Shown here one piece after another: positions 52,357-61,470 of a stretch of 64,000 bases of DNA. The position numbers were made by a program, and so were the translations under genes. A model generated the notes under the pieces. It did not search any database and was not told the DNA's origin. It saw only the letters and a list, made by a program, of their open reading frames with translations. Where the stretch lies: NCBI GenBank assembly GCA_016124375.1, contig WGNV01000002.1:1-64000 (forward strand), written 5' to 3'. Source of the DNA: Tepidisphaera sp. (GTDB taxonomy: Bacteria; Planctomycetota; Phycisphaerae; Phycisphaerales; UBA1924). The stretch's first letter is position 1. The number at the start of each line of letters is the position of its first letter.

Positions 52357-53667
52357 ATGCACCACACCCGCGCCGCCATCCTCTCCGTGGGCGATGAACT
52401 CACCCTGGGCCAGACCCTGGACACCAACTCCAAGTGGTTCTCCGAACAACTTCGCGACATGGGCATCATGCCCATCGAGCACGTGACCGTGCCCGACGAT
52501 GTCGCCGCCCAGACCGCCGCGTTCGCGCGACTCGCCAGCATCGCCGATCTGATCATCTGTTCCGGAGGTCTGGGCCCGACGCTCGACGACCTCACTCGCC
52601 AGGCCCTCGCCGCCGCGGCTCACGACACGCTCATCGAAGACCCCGAGGCCCTCGAACAAGTCCGCGCCTGGTTCGCGGGGCGCAAATACCCGATGCCCGA
52701 GATGAACCGCGTGCAAGCCCTGCGCCCCACGCGCGGGCGCTGCATCCCCAACGCCGCCGGCACCGCGCCGGGTCTGTACATCCAGCTCAACACCGCCACG
52801 AAGCCCTGCGATGTCTTCTGCCTGCCGGGCCCGCCCAGCGAACTTCGCCCGATGTTCGAAGCCCACGTTCGCCCGCACCTGCGCCCGCCCGAAGGCCGCA
52901 CCGTCCAAACCCGTGTGCTGCACACCTTCGGCATCGGTGAATCCGCTCTTGCCCGCCTCCTCGACACCATGATGTCCCGCGACCACGTGCCCATGGTCGG
53001 CACCACCGCGTCGGGGGGCGTCGTTTCGGTGCGCATCCGTTACGAAGGCCCGCTCGATGCCGCCGCCGCCCGCCAACTGCTCGACGCCACCGAGGCCAAG
53101 GTCCGCGCCCTCGCCGGCTCGTACATCTTCGGCGCGGGCGACGACACCCTGCCCGGCGCCGTGCTCGCCGCCGCCCGGGGCCGGTCGCACACCATCGGCG
53201 TTGTCGAAAGCTGCACCGGGGGCCTCTTGGGCAAGCTGCTCACCGACACTCCCGGCAGTTCCGACGTCTTTGCGGGGGGCTTCATCACGTACTCCAACCG
53301 CCTCAAGACCCTGCTCGCGGGCGTGAGCCCCGCGCTGCTCGAGTCTCACGGCGCCGTCAGCCGTGAGGTCGCCCTGGCGATGGCCGAGGGTGCCCGCGAG
53401 CGTCTCGGCACCGACCACGCGCTGGCCATCACCGGCATCGCCGGGCCCGACGGCGCCGTGCCCGCCACCGACGCACGCCCCGCCAAACCGGTGGGCCTTG
53501 TCTACATTGCCCGCGCCTCACTCGCTGCACCATCCGAGGTCCGCCGCTTCCAGATGGTGGGGGACCGCGAATCCGTGCGCCTCTGGGCCGCACGCTCGGC
53601 CCTCGCCATGCTCTGGCGGCACCTCGCCCAGGCCCCCGCCATCAAGTTCCTACGCGAGGTCGAGTAG
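52357..53667 (+). CDS. cinA: CinA-family competence/damage-inducible protein
   Basis: A 436-residue two-domain protein. The N-terminal molybdopterin-binding-like domain shows ILSVGDELTLGQTLDTNS and ICSGGLGPTLDDLTRQAL. The C-terminal domain is the NMN deamidase type, with VVESCTGGLLGKLLTD, GGFITYSNRLKTLL and ITGIAGPDGAVPA. In other bacteria the latter converts NMN to nicotinic acid mononucleotide, and the former can act as an ADP-ribose pyrophosphatase. The length is near the usual 415. The upstream frame from 52336 adds seven residues. ATG 52357 begins the conserved HHTRAAILS. Confidence 0.94.
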   Translation: MHHTRAAILSVGDELTLGQTLDTNSKWFSEQLRDMGIMPIEHVTVPDDVAAQTAAFARLASIADLIICSGGLGPTLDDLTRQALAAAAHDTLIEDPEALEQVRAWFAGRKYPMPEMNRVQALRPTRGRCIPNAAGTAPGLYIQLNTATKPCDVFCLPGPPSELRPMFEAHVRPHLRPPEGRTVQTRVLHTFGIGESALARLLDTMMSRDHVPMVGTTASGGVVSVRIRYEGPLDAAAARQLLDATEAKVRALAGSYIFGAGDDTLPGAVLAAARGRSHTIGVVESCTGGLLGKLLTDTPGSSDVFAGGFITYSNRLKTLLAGVSPALLESHGAVSREVALAMAEGARERLGTDHALAITGIAGPDGAVPATDARPAKPVGLVYIARASLAAPSEVRRFQMVGDRESVRLWAARSALAMLWRHLAQAPAIKFLREVE

Positions 53668-53834
53668 CCCTGCTCGGCAATCTCCCCCGGCATCCATTTT
53701 GCGGCTCCATCTGCAAGCACCGTCCGGCCTTGGTTATTTTTGCGTCGATCGACCCGGGTTGGTCCGATCATCTTCACCCATGGAGACGCACCAAGGCAGG
53801 ATGCCGCCCACCCGCGCCCCAAAGGCCAGAGGAC

Positions 53835-54128
53835 ATGATGTTCGCGATTGCCACCCGTTCCAAGCCCGTGTCCCGCTTCTTTGTTCGCGATCTTGAACCC
53901 GCCGCCCAGACCCCGGATCCCATCGCCGCGGGTCGCGCCCAACTCATGGCCGGAATCTTGGAACGCAATCCCTCCGCCAGCCTCGAATTCCTGGGCCGCT
54001 TCTCTGAACCAGCGCTCAAGGACTATCTGGAGCACCTCGAACTCATCAGCGAACCCCGCCAGGGTGGTCGTGGATGGGTGCGACGTGGCGGCACCCCCGC
54101 CATCGTCACCCGCGTCGTGCGGGTCTGA
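53835..54128 (+). CDS. Small protein of unknown function
   Basis: A 97-residue protein starting from the first of two ATGs (53835, 53838) after AGAGGAC. It has no signal or membrane helix. The middle is helical (AGRAQLMAGILERNPSASLE, FSEPALKDYLEHLELISEPR) and the end is short and basic. I do not recognise it. It lies alone between cinA and a lipoprotein gene, with the same orientation as both. Confidence 0.65.
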   Translation: MMFAIATRSKPVSRFFVRDLEPAAQTPDPIAAGRAQLMAGILERNPSASLEFLGRFSEPALKDYLEHLELISEPRQGGRGWVRRGGTPAIVTRVVRV

Positions 54129-54314
54129 CACCTCGCCGTCTTGAGGTCCATCTTGCCACCCGGCATCCCCCGCCGCGGCGGGCGCCCTTTCTCTTCTCGC
54201 TCCCAATAACTCCCGCATCCCGCTGAATCCCCGGCCCATTCCCGCCGATGGTCCCTGCGGCTGCGCGTGATGCGCCTGGGTAGGCGTCCGCGCTCGCTGC
54301 ACGGAGGTTCTCAG

Positions 54315-55658
54315 ATGCGCTTCTTCCGCCCGCTCGCGCTGGTGCTGCTCGCCGGTCTTCCCGCCTCCTGTGGCTCGGTCCCCTCCCAGCGGGCCGCCTC
54401 TTCCGAGAACTTTGCGACCCAACCCGTGGGCGAGCAGGCCCTGGCCGCCAACGCGAGCGCCAACACGCAGCCCACGCCCCCCGCGGCTCCCGCCTACCCC
54501 TCAGGCCGCGCACTCAGCCCCAACTTCGCGCCCACCGCTGGCGCCGTCGCCTCTGGCCCCAACTTCGCCGACCGCGCCGAGTACGCGGGCGAGCCCGACC
54601 TGACGCCCACCCGCGACACCCCGACGCTGAACGTCTCCCGCGTCACATTCGCCGAAGAAGGCGCTGACTTTGACCCCAGCGTCTCGCGCGACGGCTCCAA
54701 GCTCGTCTTCGCCAGCACGCAGCACAGCCGCACCGCCGACATTTACATCAAGACCACCGACGGCCGCGTCGTCACCCGCCTCACCAACGACAGCGCCGAC
54801 GATATCAATCCGGCATTGAGCCCCGATGGCTCCAAGATCGCCTTCGCCTCCAATCGCAACGGCAATTGGGACATCTTCGTGATGCCCTCCACCGGCGGCA
54901 AAGCCGTGCAGATCACCGACGATCCCTCCGACGAAATCCATCCGAGCTGGTCGCCCGATGGCCGCCAGATCGTCTTCAGCCGCCAGAGCGACACCAGCGG
55001 GCACTGGGAAATGTGGATCGTCGAAACCGCCAACCCCTCCGCCAGCCACTACATCGGCGACGGCCTGTTCCCTCAGTGGTGCCCCATCGCCGGCAGCGGC
55101 GAAGCCGGCGCCGACCGCATCATGTTCCAGCTCCCCCGCGAGCGTGGCCGCCGCTCCTTCGCCATCTGGACCGTCGACATCGCCAACGGACGCGCCACCA
55201 ATACCACCGAGATCGCCAGCAGCGCCTCCACCGCGCTGATCAATCCGTCTTGGAGCCCCGACGGCAACTGGATCGTCTTCAGCGAGGTCATGGCACCCGC
55301 CAACCCTCAAGCCGCGGCTCGCCCCGCCCAGGCCACCCTGTGGATGACCAGCCTCAATGGCGAGGCCCGAGTGCGCCTCACCTCCGGCACCGGTGTTTCG
55401 TTGGGCCCTGTCTGGGGGGCCAACAACCGCCTGTACTTCGTAAGCGATCGCACCGGCGTTGACAACATCTGGACGATGGACGTTGGCGGGGCCGTGCAGT
55501 CGGCCATGGCGAGCATGAATCTTTCTGGCGGCGCAACTGCTTCCGCGAAAGACACTTCCGAACACGCTCCGGCTCATCCCATGATGGCCCATCCCGCCGA
55601 TAACACCCATGTCGCCAATGTGAACGAGCAGCACGAGGCTGCCCCCACCGAGCACTGA
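54315..55658 (+). CDS. Putative PD40 beta-propeller lipoprotein (TolB-like)
   Basis: A 447-residue exported protein. GGAGGTTC precedes ATG 54315. The signal ends near LPASC (possible lipobox, Cys19; the Pro at -3 is unusual). A low-complexity Ala/Pro linker of about 75 residues follows. Five or more PD40 blades are visible: FDPSVSRDGSKLVFAS, INPALSPDGSKIAFASNRNG, IHPSWSPDGRQIVFSRQ, INPSWSPDGNWIVFSE and VWGANNRLYFVSDRTG. The His/Ala-rich end is disordered. TolB-like propellers bind periplasmic or outer-membrane partners. A CsgG-like lipoprotein gene follows within about 80 bases, so they may act together at the outer envelope. Confidence 0.85.
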   Translation: MRFFRPLALVLLAGLPASCGSVPSQRAASSENFATQPVGEQALAANASANTQPTPPAAPAYPSGRALSPNFAPTAGAVASGPNFADRAEYAGEPDLTPTRDTPTLNVSRVTFAEEGADFDPSVSRDGSKLVFASTQHSRTADIYIKTTDGRVVTRLTNDSADDINPALSPDGSKIAFASNRNGNWDIFVMPSTGGKAVQITDDPSDEIHPSWSPDGRQIVFSRQSDTSGHWEMWIVETANPSASHYIGDGLFPQWCPIAGSGEAGADRIMFQLPRERGRRSFAIWTVDIANGRATNTTEIASSASTALINPSWSPDGNWIVFSEVMAPANPQAAARPAQATLWMTSLNGEARVRLTSGTGVSLGPVWGANNRLYFVSDRTGVDNIWTMDVGGAVQSAMASMNLSGGATASAKDTSEHAPAHPMMAHPADNTHVANVNEQHEAAPTEH

Positions 55659-55737
55659 TTCACCCAACGCCTTTGTGGCAAAGGGTTTGCGAGTGTCCGT
55701 TGGAGGTTATGCCGTCAGGCCTCCTACGGAACCACCC

Positions 55738-56544
55738 ATGTCGCAAACACCCTCCCTGTCGTTGCGGACTGCCGCCTTGCTCGTGGGGCTCGTCGGCGTG
55801 GTCTCGCTCCTAAGTGCCTGCAAGGCAAACAACAAGGACGTTTTGGTTGCCCCGAAGCAGCTGGTGTCGCCTTACAACCCAGATCAGGGCGACGTGCTCT
55901 GGGCCATCGTGCCCTTGCACAACGAGAGCGGCGTCAGCATCGTCAATGCGGACATGCTGAGCGACAAGCTCGTGATCGCGGCTGAAGAAGTGCAGGGCAT
56001 TCACGCCCTTCCCCTGAATCGGACCATTCAGGCGATGCGGGCCCTCAAGATGAATGCCGTTCAAACCCCTGCCGACGCCAAGCGACTGGCTCAGGCGATG
56101 GGTGCGGATGGGGTGCTGGTGGGTTCGATCACGGCGTACGACCCGTACCAACCTACGCTGGGCGTGTCACTTGCGCTCTTTGCGTCCTCCGAGCCGATGC
56201 GGGCGGCTAGCCGCCAGGTTGATCCCCGGGCCTTGGCTTCAGCACCAACCGATTCAGGGGGGTCAGGAGGGGGGTGGCAGGACCACCCCGTTGCAGTTGC
56301 GTCCGAGAATCTGGATGCCAAGAATAACCAGGTGCTGATGGATGTGAAGTCGTACGCGGACGGGCGCCAGAATGGCCCGAGCGCGTTGTCGTGGCGTAGG
56401 TACTTGGCCAGCATGGATTTGTATAGCGAGTTCGCGATGTATCACATGCTCGACGATCTGTTGCGTCAGGAGTGGGTGCGGGTGAGCCGGGTGAGCGGGG
56501 CGGTGCAGCGCCCGCTGGCCGGAGCCGCAGAGCAGGAGCGATAA
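55738..56544 (+). CDS. CsgG/LpoB-like lipoprotein
   Basis: A 268-residue lipoprotein with lipobox LSAC (Cys28). The mature part holds an alpha/beta unit, VLWAIVPLHNESGVSIVNAD, ADMLSDKLVIAAEEVQGIHA and RLAQAMGADGVLVGSITAYD, that resembles the fold shared by CsgG, LpoB and DUF799-type lipoproteins, where residues of this type build strands of a nucleotide-binding-like domain. A low-complexity GGSGGG patch (about 180) and a helical C-terminus follow. The role is unknown, perhaps secretion or cell-wall synthesis control. It follows the PD40 lipoprotein gene. Confidence 0.75.
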   Translation: MSQTPSLSLRTAALLVGLVGVVSLLSACKANNKDVLVAPKQLVSPYNPDQGDVLWAIVPLHNESGVSIVNADMLSDKLVIAAEEVQGIHALPLNRTIQAMRALKMNAVQTPADAKRLAQAMGADGVLVGSITAYDPYQPTLGVSLALFASSEPMRAASRQVDPRALASAPTDSGGSGGGWQDHPVAVASENLDAKNNQVLMDVKSYADGRQNGPSALSWRRYLASMDLYSEFAMYHMLDDLLRQEWVRVSRVSGAVQRPLAGAAEQER

Positions 56545-56719
56545 GTCAGGTTTCTACGGACGTAGTGCGCATTTGGAATAAACCCGCACCGAAAACGGAC
56601 CGACCCATATCTCGCCACGTGTCGCGTGGCTCACGCGTTCGTGCGGCGTGCCGGGTGATTGGTAAGGGCTTACAGCGCGGCGGCTGGCCGCGATCAACGA
56701 AAGACCAGGAGTGATGATC

Positions 56720-57748
56720 ATGTCGCAGCTTCCGATCACTGACGCGTTCACGGCGTACCTGACCGATGAGCGGCATTTCAGCCCGTACACCGCGCGGTGC
56801 TACGGGGCCGACCTGCGCCAGTTCATCGAGTTCCTCGCCAGCGAGCATGGGATCGAGATCGACGGCGCCAAGGAAATAGCCGCGATGGAGCGTGTGACCA
56901 ACCAGCGCTCCGACGCCCGGGCGGAGTACAGCGCTTCGGGCGTGCCGGCCAACGACAACCCGCAGAGCGTGACGGAAGTCATCGGCGAGGCCAAGGCCGA
57001 GACGATCCGGGGCTTCCTGGCGCACCTGGGCGAGCAGAACTACTCGGCGGCCACCATGGCCCGGAAGATCGCCACGCTTCGTTCCTTCTATAAGTGGGCG
57101 GATCGCCAGGGCGTCGTGATGGGCAACCCGATGACGATGATTCGCACGCCCCGCCAGGCCAAGCGCCTGCCCAAGGCGATCAGCATCGAGCAGATCGAGC
57201 GTTTGCTGGCCGCCCCGGGCGACGCGGACGTGCTCGGGCGTCGCGATCGGGCGATGCTTGAGACGCTGTACTCCACCGGCATCCGCGTGAGCGAGCTGGT
57301 GGGCCTGCAGGTGACGGACCTTGACCTGACGGGCGAAGCGCTCAAGGTGAAGGGCAAGGGCAACAAGGAGCGGATCGTGCCGCTGGGCTCGCACGCGATC
57401 GCCGCGGTGCGCCGGTACCTGGACATGCTGAACCAGGACCCCAAGTTCGCGACGCGCGACAGCGGGCCCTTGTTTGTGAACAAGCACGGCGGGCGGCTGT
57501 CGAGCCGTTCGGTCCGCCGCAAGCTGGATAAGTACTTGAAGCAGGTCGGTCTGGACCCGACGATCAGCCCGCACACGCTGCGCCACAGCTTCGCGACGCA
57601 CCTGCTGGACAACGGTGCGGATCTGCGCAGCGTGCAAGAATTGCTGGGGCACCAGAGCCTGAGCACCACGCAGGTGTACACGCACCTGACCACGCAGCGA
57701 ATCTCCGACGCGTACAACCAGGCCCACCCTCGGGCCCAGGCGAGCTAA
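56720..57748 (+). CDS. Tyrosine recombinase (XerC/XerD family)
   Basis: A 342-residue site-specific recombinase. The catalytic residues are Arg189 (STGIRVSEL), Lys213 or 215 (KGKGNKERIVPLG), His285-x-x-Arg288 (HTLRHSFATHLL), His311 (LLGHQSLSTTQ) and Tyr320 (VYTHL). The N-terminal SAM-like core-binding domain carries an insertion of about 40 residues (around 48-90), absent from typical 300-residue Xer proteins. By genome position it may be the chromosome-dimer resolvase XerC or XerD, but no dif site was found here. AGGAG before ATG 56720 sets the start. ATG 56714 and GTG 56711 are too close to it. Confidence 0.92.
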   Translation: MSQLPITDAFTAYLTDERHFSPYTARCYGADLRQFIEFLASEHGIEIDGAKEIAAMERVTNQRSDARAEYSASGVPANDNPQSVTEVIGEAKAETIRGFLAHLGEQNYSAATMARKIATLRSFYKWADRQGVVMGNPMTMIRTPRQAKRLPKAISIEQIERLLAAPGDADVLGRRDRAMLETLYSTGIRVSELVGLQVTDLDLTGEALKVKGKGNKERIVPLGSHAIAAVRRYLDMLNQDPKFATRDSGPLFVNKHGGRLSSRSVRRKLDKYLKQVGLDPTISPHTLRHSFATHLLDNGADLRSVQELLGHQSLSTTQVYTHLTTQRISDAYNQAHPRAQAS

Positions 57749-57834
57749 GGGCGTAGCTCGTCTGGTGCGGTGAGCCCCGGAAGGAATCTCTCACGCGCTG
57801 GCTCGGTGGCGCGAGACAATCCAAGCACTTGCAG

Positions 57835-57859
57835 CCCCACGCTCTCGCGTGGGGTTTTT
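57835..57859 (+). terminator. Terminator after the Xer recombinase gene
   Basis: CCCCACGC-TCTC-GCGTGGGG followed by TTTTT. It lies 87 bases after the stop codon and just before the next gene. Confidence 0.88.
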
Positions 57860-57888
57860 CGTAGATGTTCGCACTAGCATCTCGCTCT

Positions 57889-59541
57889 ATGGCCAGCGTC
57901 ATCGACAACGCGTGGGCGGAGATTCGCGCTGGGCGGGCTGCCCAGGCCGCGGCGTTGCTGCGCAAGCATCTGGCGGTGCGACCGAAGGATGCCGACGCGT
58001 GGCTTGTGTTGTCGCACGCGTGCCAGAACGCTGGCGATGTCGTGGCGGCGCTGGCGAGCGCACAACGGGCGGCGGCCATCGCGCCGCACGCGGCGGCGGC
58101 GTGGGCGGCGGTGGGGGCGGCGGGGCTCATGTCGGGCGATGAAGCCGGGGGCGGGGCGGCGTTCGAACGGGCCGCGGCGATCGCGCCGGCCGATGCGGCG
58201 GCCTATCGCGCGTGGGGCGATGCGCTCGTCAAGAGCTTTCGGCAGGACGAGGCGGTGCGCGTGTTTCTGCGCGGCGTCGAGCACGCGGGCGACGACGCCG
58301 GACTGTTGCTCTCGCTGTGTTATGCGATGAACGTCGCGGGCGGGGCCACGCCTCGAGAAGAACGCGAGTGGCACGAGCGGCTGGCGCGGGCAAGCGGCTT
58401 GGGCGAGCCTGCGACGCGGGCTGCGGACGCGACTGCGCCACGCTCGCCGCGAGACGCGGGTACGCCGCTGCGGGTGGCAATCCTCTCTGCGGACTTCCGC
58501 GAGCATTCGTGCGCGTTTTTTCTGGAGAAGCCGCTGGGCGCGATAGATCCGGCGCGCGTGTCGCTGTATTTGTACTCGACCACAGGCGCACCCGACGCGA
58601 CGACGCGGCGGTTTCGGTCGCTCGGGGTGTGGCGCGAGTGCGGCACCATGACCCCAGACCAACTGGCCGCCCAGGCCCGGGCAGATGCGATCGACGTGCT
58701 CATCGACGCCAACGCGTGGACCGTGCCGAGTCACATGCCGGCTCTTGGGCGGCGGCTGGCGCCGGTGCAAGTGACGTATCTCGGATATCCGGCGACGACG
58801 GGGCTAAATGCGATGGATCGACGCATCGTCGATGACATCACCGACCCCGCGGGCAGCGATGATGCGTGCAGCGAGCGCCTGCTGCGCGTGCCCGGGTGTT
58901 TCGTGTGCTTCGGCGCGGGGGCGGATTGGCCGGAGCCTCGCTCGACGGCGTATCAGCGGGGCGAAGGGGCGCCGGTGTTCGGGTCGTTCAACAACGCGGC
59001 GAAGATTTCGCCGCGTGTCGTTGAAGTGTGGGCGCGCGTGCTGCGCGAGACCCCCGGGGCGAGGCTGGTGTTGAAAGCCGCGGGGCTGAAGGGGGCGGCG
59101 GGCGAGCGCCTGCGCGACCGCTTCGCCTCGCACGGCATCGAACGCGAGCGGCTCGAATTCTTGGCGTTCACGGCGACCACGCGCGAGCACGTGGACCTGT
59201 ACTCGCGCATCGACGTCGCGCTTGATCCGTTCCCATACAACGGCACCACGACCACGTGCGAGGCGCTGTGGATGGGCGTGCCAGTGGTCACCCTGTGCGG
59301 CGATCGGCACCGGGCCCGCGTCGGGGCGTCCCTGCTCACGGCGGTGGGGCGGGGGGAGTGGATCGCTGCGTCGGCGGATGAGTATGTGGCCATTGCCACC
59401 GCCCTCGCCTTGGATTCTCAACGCCTTCAAACGCTTAGAAAAAGTCTGCGAGCGGGTGTGGCGGGTTCGCAGATCTGCGACGTCAAAGCATTTGCAAGGA
59501 GGTTCGAAGACGCAGTCAGCGCGGCGTGGAGCCGGGGCTGA
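57889..59541 (+). CDS. TPR protein with SPINDLY/O-GlcNAc-transferase-like domain
   Basis: A 550-residue protein. Residues 1-170 are TPR-like (AWAEIRAGRAAQAAALLRKH, AWLVLSHACQNAGDVVAALA, AYRAWGDALVKSFRQDEAVR). Residues 195-545 match the GT41 catalytic region of SPINDLY/OGT: RVAILSADFREHSCAFFLEK, APVQVTYLGYPATTGLNAMD, FGSFNNAAKISPRVVEVWAR and DPFPYNGTTTTCEALWMGVP. The last carries the TTxxxAL loop that binds the nucleotide sugar. It may transfer a sugar to protein Ser/Thr, or act on a glycan. The start ATG 57889 is preferred over 57865, which would overlap the terminator region. Confidence 0.88.
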   Translation: MASVIDNAWAEIRAGRAAQAAALLRKHLAVRPKDADAWLVLSHACQNAGDVVAALASAQRAAAIAPHAAAAWAAVGAAGLMSGDEAGGGAAFERAAAIAPADAAAYRAWGDALVKSFRQDEAVRVFLRGVEHAGDDAGLLLSLCYAMNVAGGATPREEREWHERLARASGLGEPATRAADATAPRSPRDAGTPLRVAILSADFREHSCAFFLEKPLGAIDPARVSLYLYSTTGAPDATTRRFRSLGVWRECGTMTPDQLAAQARADAIDVLIDANAWTVPSHMPALGRRLAPVQVTYLGYPATTGLNAMDRRIVDDITDPAGSDDACSERLLRVPGCFVCFGAGADWPEPRSTAYQRGEGAPVFGSFNNAAKISPRVVEVWARVLRETPGARLVLKAAGLKGAAGERLRDRFASHGIERERLEFLAFTATTREHVDLYSRIDVALDPFPYNGTTTTCEALWMGVPVVTLCGDRHRARVGASLLTAVGRGEWIAASADEYVAIATALALDSQRLQTLRKSLRAGVAGSQICDVKAFARRFEDAVSAAWSRG

Positions 59542-59542
59542 A

Positions 59543-60340
59543 CTACTTCTCGGGAGGCTCGAACGCTGAGTCGGGCAACTTCTCGTCAAAGATGGGCTTG
59601 AAGTCGATCACGGTCAGCACCTGAAATGGTTTGGCGTGAGGGTTTGGCGCGCCTTGGATCTTCGACGGATCGACAGTCACATCTTCCTTGATACGGCGAA
59701 TCGCAAGAGAGGCATCGATCCAGAGAGTTTCGTCGCAATTGCCCAGCCCTTTTCCCATTACTTTTGTGCAATCTTGATTGTCGATCCTTTCCTTGCCGAT
59801 CAACTTTGCATTTTTCAGGTCGGTGGTGCGGGCGGGCAGCGGGAGATCTCGGCAAAGTAAGGGAATGATCGTCAGTACTTGCCCGCTGGAAATGCCTGTG
59901 GGCCCCGCGAGGGCCATGTGCATGGAATCGAACGAATCGGTCTTGGCGTTATCGAGCGTCCAATGCGATTTGAAAGTCTTCTGGTCGTGCGACCAGACCT
60001 TATATTGTTCCGTGGGAGCTTGACCAGGGACCGGAGAAGACCGGAACTCCCAGAAAAATCTTCCATTTCGCTCGAAAGCGGTGGAAAAGGGCATATGGCT
60101 TGTGATTGCGCGCCCGTTGACGTCGAGCGTGCTCGTGATTTCTCCCTTGTCGCTGTAGGTCTTTGCCGATGCGTAGTGCTCTGCAACGTTCTTGAGTAGT
60201 GCCGCAGCGGGGTCCTGCTCCGCGGCTTTGGGGGGCGTGCTTGCGGAGCCGGGGTCATTGCTCTTTGCCGGTTGAGCAAACGCTCCGCTCGCGATACACG
60301 ACGTCGACACCAGAACAAGGAGACTACAACGACTGAGCAT
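59543..60340 (-). CDS. Secreted LolA-like/DUF2092-like protein
   Basis: A 265-residue exported protein with a signal peptide (LLVLVSTSCIASGAFAQ, cut near AFA). The mature part begins with a low-complexity charged stretch, then AEHYASAKTYSDKGEITSTL and repeated strand patterns (FSTAFERNGRFFWEFRSS). This fits a beta-barrel-like fold used by LolA and by DUF2092 proteins that bind lipids or carry other apolar groups. Cys at 167 and 194 might pair. It has no close neighbour role. Its stop faces the stop of the SPINDLY-like gene one base apart. Confidence 0.75.
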   Translation of the reverse strand: MLSRCSLLVLVSTSCIASGAFAQPAKSNDPGSASTPPKAAEQDPAAALLKNVAEHYASAKTYSDKGEITSTLDVNGRAITSHMPFSTAFERNGRFFWEFRSSPVPGQAPTEQYKVWSHDQKTFKSHWTLDNAKTDSFDSMHMALAGPTGISSGQVLTIIPLLCRDLPLPARTTDLKNAKLIGKERIDNQDCTKVMGKGLGNCDETLWIDASLAIRRIKEDVTVDPSKIQGAPNPHAKPFQVLTVIDFKPIFDEKLPDSAFEPPEK

Positions 60341-60455
60341 GATTCCCCCTGAGGTTTGACTTCAAGTTGCTTCGTCGACCCAAAGTGTGAGACCGTCTTT
60401 CACGCGCAATCGAACCCCACTCTGGCCCTGCACTTCGAGAAGGTGCGAGGCCGCC

Positions 60456-61190
60456 TCACCCCAGTTCCACGCTCCAATACGCGTTATCCAGGAACGCCCG
60501 CCAACTCTGGTACTTCTGATTTCCCAGGCGCAGCGCGATGAGCGGATTGCGCTTGGGCTTTTCGGGCCGGCGCCAGAGTTTCATGTGCGCCTCGTCGGGC
60601 GTGCGCCCGCCCTTCCTGGCATTGCAGCGGATGCACGAGCAGACCAGGTTTTCCCACGTGTCCTGGCCGCCCCGCGAGCGCGGGATCACGTGGTCGAGGC
60701 TGAGCTCGGACGTCGGGAAGATGCGGTTGCAGTACTGGCAACGGTTACGGTCGCGGGCGAAGAGGTTGCGCCGGTTGAGCTTCACGCCCTGCTCGGGCAC
60801 ACGGTCGTAGCCCAGCAGGCGGATAATCCGCGGCACGGCCAACTCAAACCGCACGGTGCGCACCCAGTCGTGCTTCTCGTGCTCGAACTCGTGCTGCAGG
60901 GCCGACACTTCCATCCACGACGCGAGGTCGTAGTTCATGTAGCGGTCGGCGCCGGTGTCGTCTTTCTCGACGTGGATGACCTCGGCGATGCTGCGGCTGA
61001 GCAGGCAGAAGGCGCGCCGGGCCGAGACGATGCGCATGGCCGCGAACGCGCGGTTCAGCACCAATACCTTGGCGTTCAATCCTTCGTTGCCGTCGGCGCT
61101 CAAGATCAAGGCGGCGTCGTCAGCCGACAGCGGGCCGTCAAGCCCCAAGTCGGGGTCGTGATCTCCGTGTGCATTCCGTGACCGGTGCAT
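60456..61190 (-). CDS. HNH endonuclease
   Basis: A 244-residue protein. The last 100 residues form an HNH domain: CQYC (151-154), LDHVIPRSRGG (165-175), WENLVCSCIRCNARKG (179-194). These give the His, Asn and second Cys pair for the zinc site. The N-terminal 110 residues are helical (LNRAFAAMRIVSARRAFCLL). Stand-alone HNH proteins of this length, in which a VLNRAF-type N-terminal module precedes the nuclease, are widespread in bacteria and of unknown cellular target. No partner gene, terminase or mobile element is adjacent. Confidence 0.9.
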   Translation of the reverse strand: MHRSRNAHGDHDPDLGLDGPLSADDAALILSADGNEGLNAKVLVLNRAFAAMRIVSARRAFCLLSRSIAEVIHVEKDDTGADRYMNYDLASWMEVSALQHEFEHEKHDWVRTVRFELAVPRIIRLLGYDRVPEQGVKLNRRNLFARDRNRCQYCNRIFPTSELSLDHVIPRSRGGQDTWENLVCSCIRCNARKGGRTPDEAHMKLWRRPEKPKRNPLIALRLGNQKYQSWRAFLDNAYWSVELG

Positions 61191-61364
61191 CGGCGAATAC
61201 TCCCGGGATGCGAAACCGAGAGTGCCGTCGCCCGCAATCCTTTGCGAGCCGCGGCTGCGCCCGGGCCGTCCCCGGTTGAAATACTACGCTGCCCGCGCGA
61301 GGCGGGCGGGCTGCCGACACCCCAACTTGGTGCTTTACAAGGTCTTAGCGGTGGGGGCGGGGAG

Positions 61365-61465
61365 GAAGTGGCAGAGTGGCGAAGTGGCGGAGTGAAGAAC
61401 CGCGACGTTCAAACGTCGCGGCTTCGTGTTTCCATCACTTTGTCACTCTGCCACTTTGCCACTTC
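61365..61465. repeat. Inverted element of 8-base tandem units around a hairpin
   Basis: Arm 1 (61365-61395) runs GAAGTGGC-AGAGTGGC-GAAGTGGC-GGAGTGA. Arm 2 (61435-61465), in inverted orientation, runs GAAGTGGC-AAAGTGGC-AGAGTGAC-AAAGTGA. Between them lies CCGCGACGTT-CA-AACGTCGCGG (61400-61421), a perfect inner hairpin. Minus-strand transcripts of purH would end in this element. Each arm can pair with the other as well as with itself in shifted register. Confidence 0.82.
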
Positions 61466-61470
61466 CACGC

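Noticed and set aside
49600-53418. A 1272-codon minus-strand frame over the PEP-CTERM, fucosyltransferase-like and cinA genes
   Set aside because: It crosses three real plus-strand genes and their terminator, and consists of Gly/Val/Ala runs typical of C-biased antisense frames.
60456-61190. HNH nuclease considered as part of a defence or mobile element
   Set aside because: Its neighbours are a secreted protein and purH, with no integrase, helicase, methylase or repeats typical of such systems.
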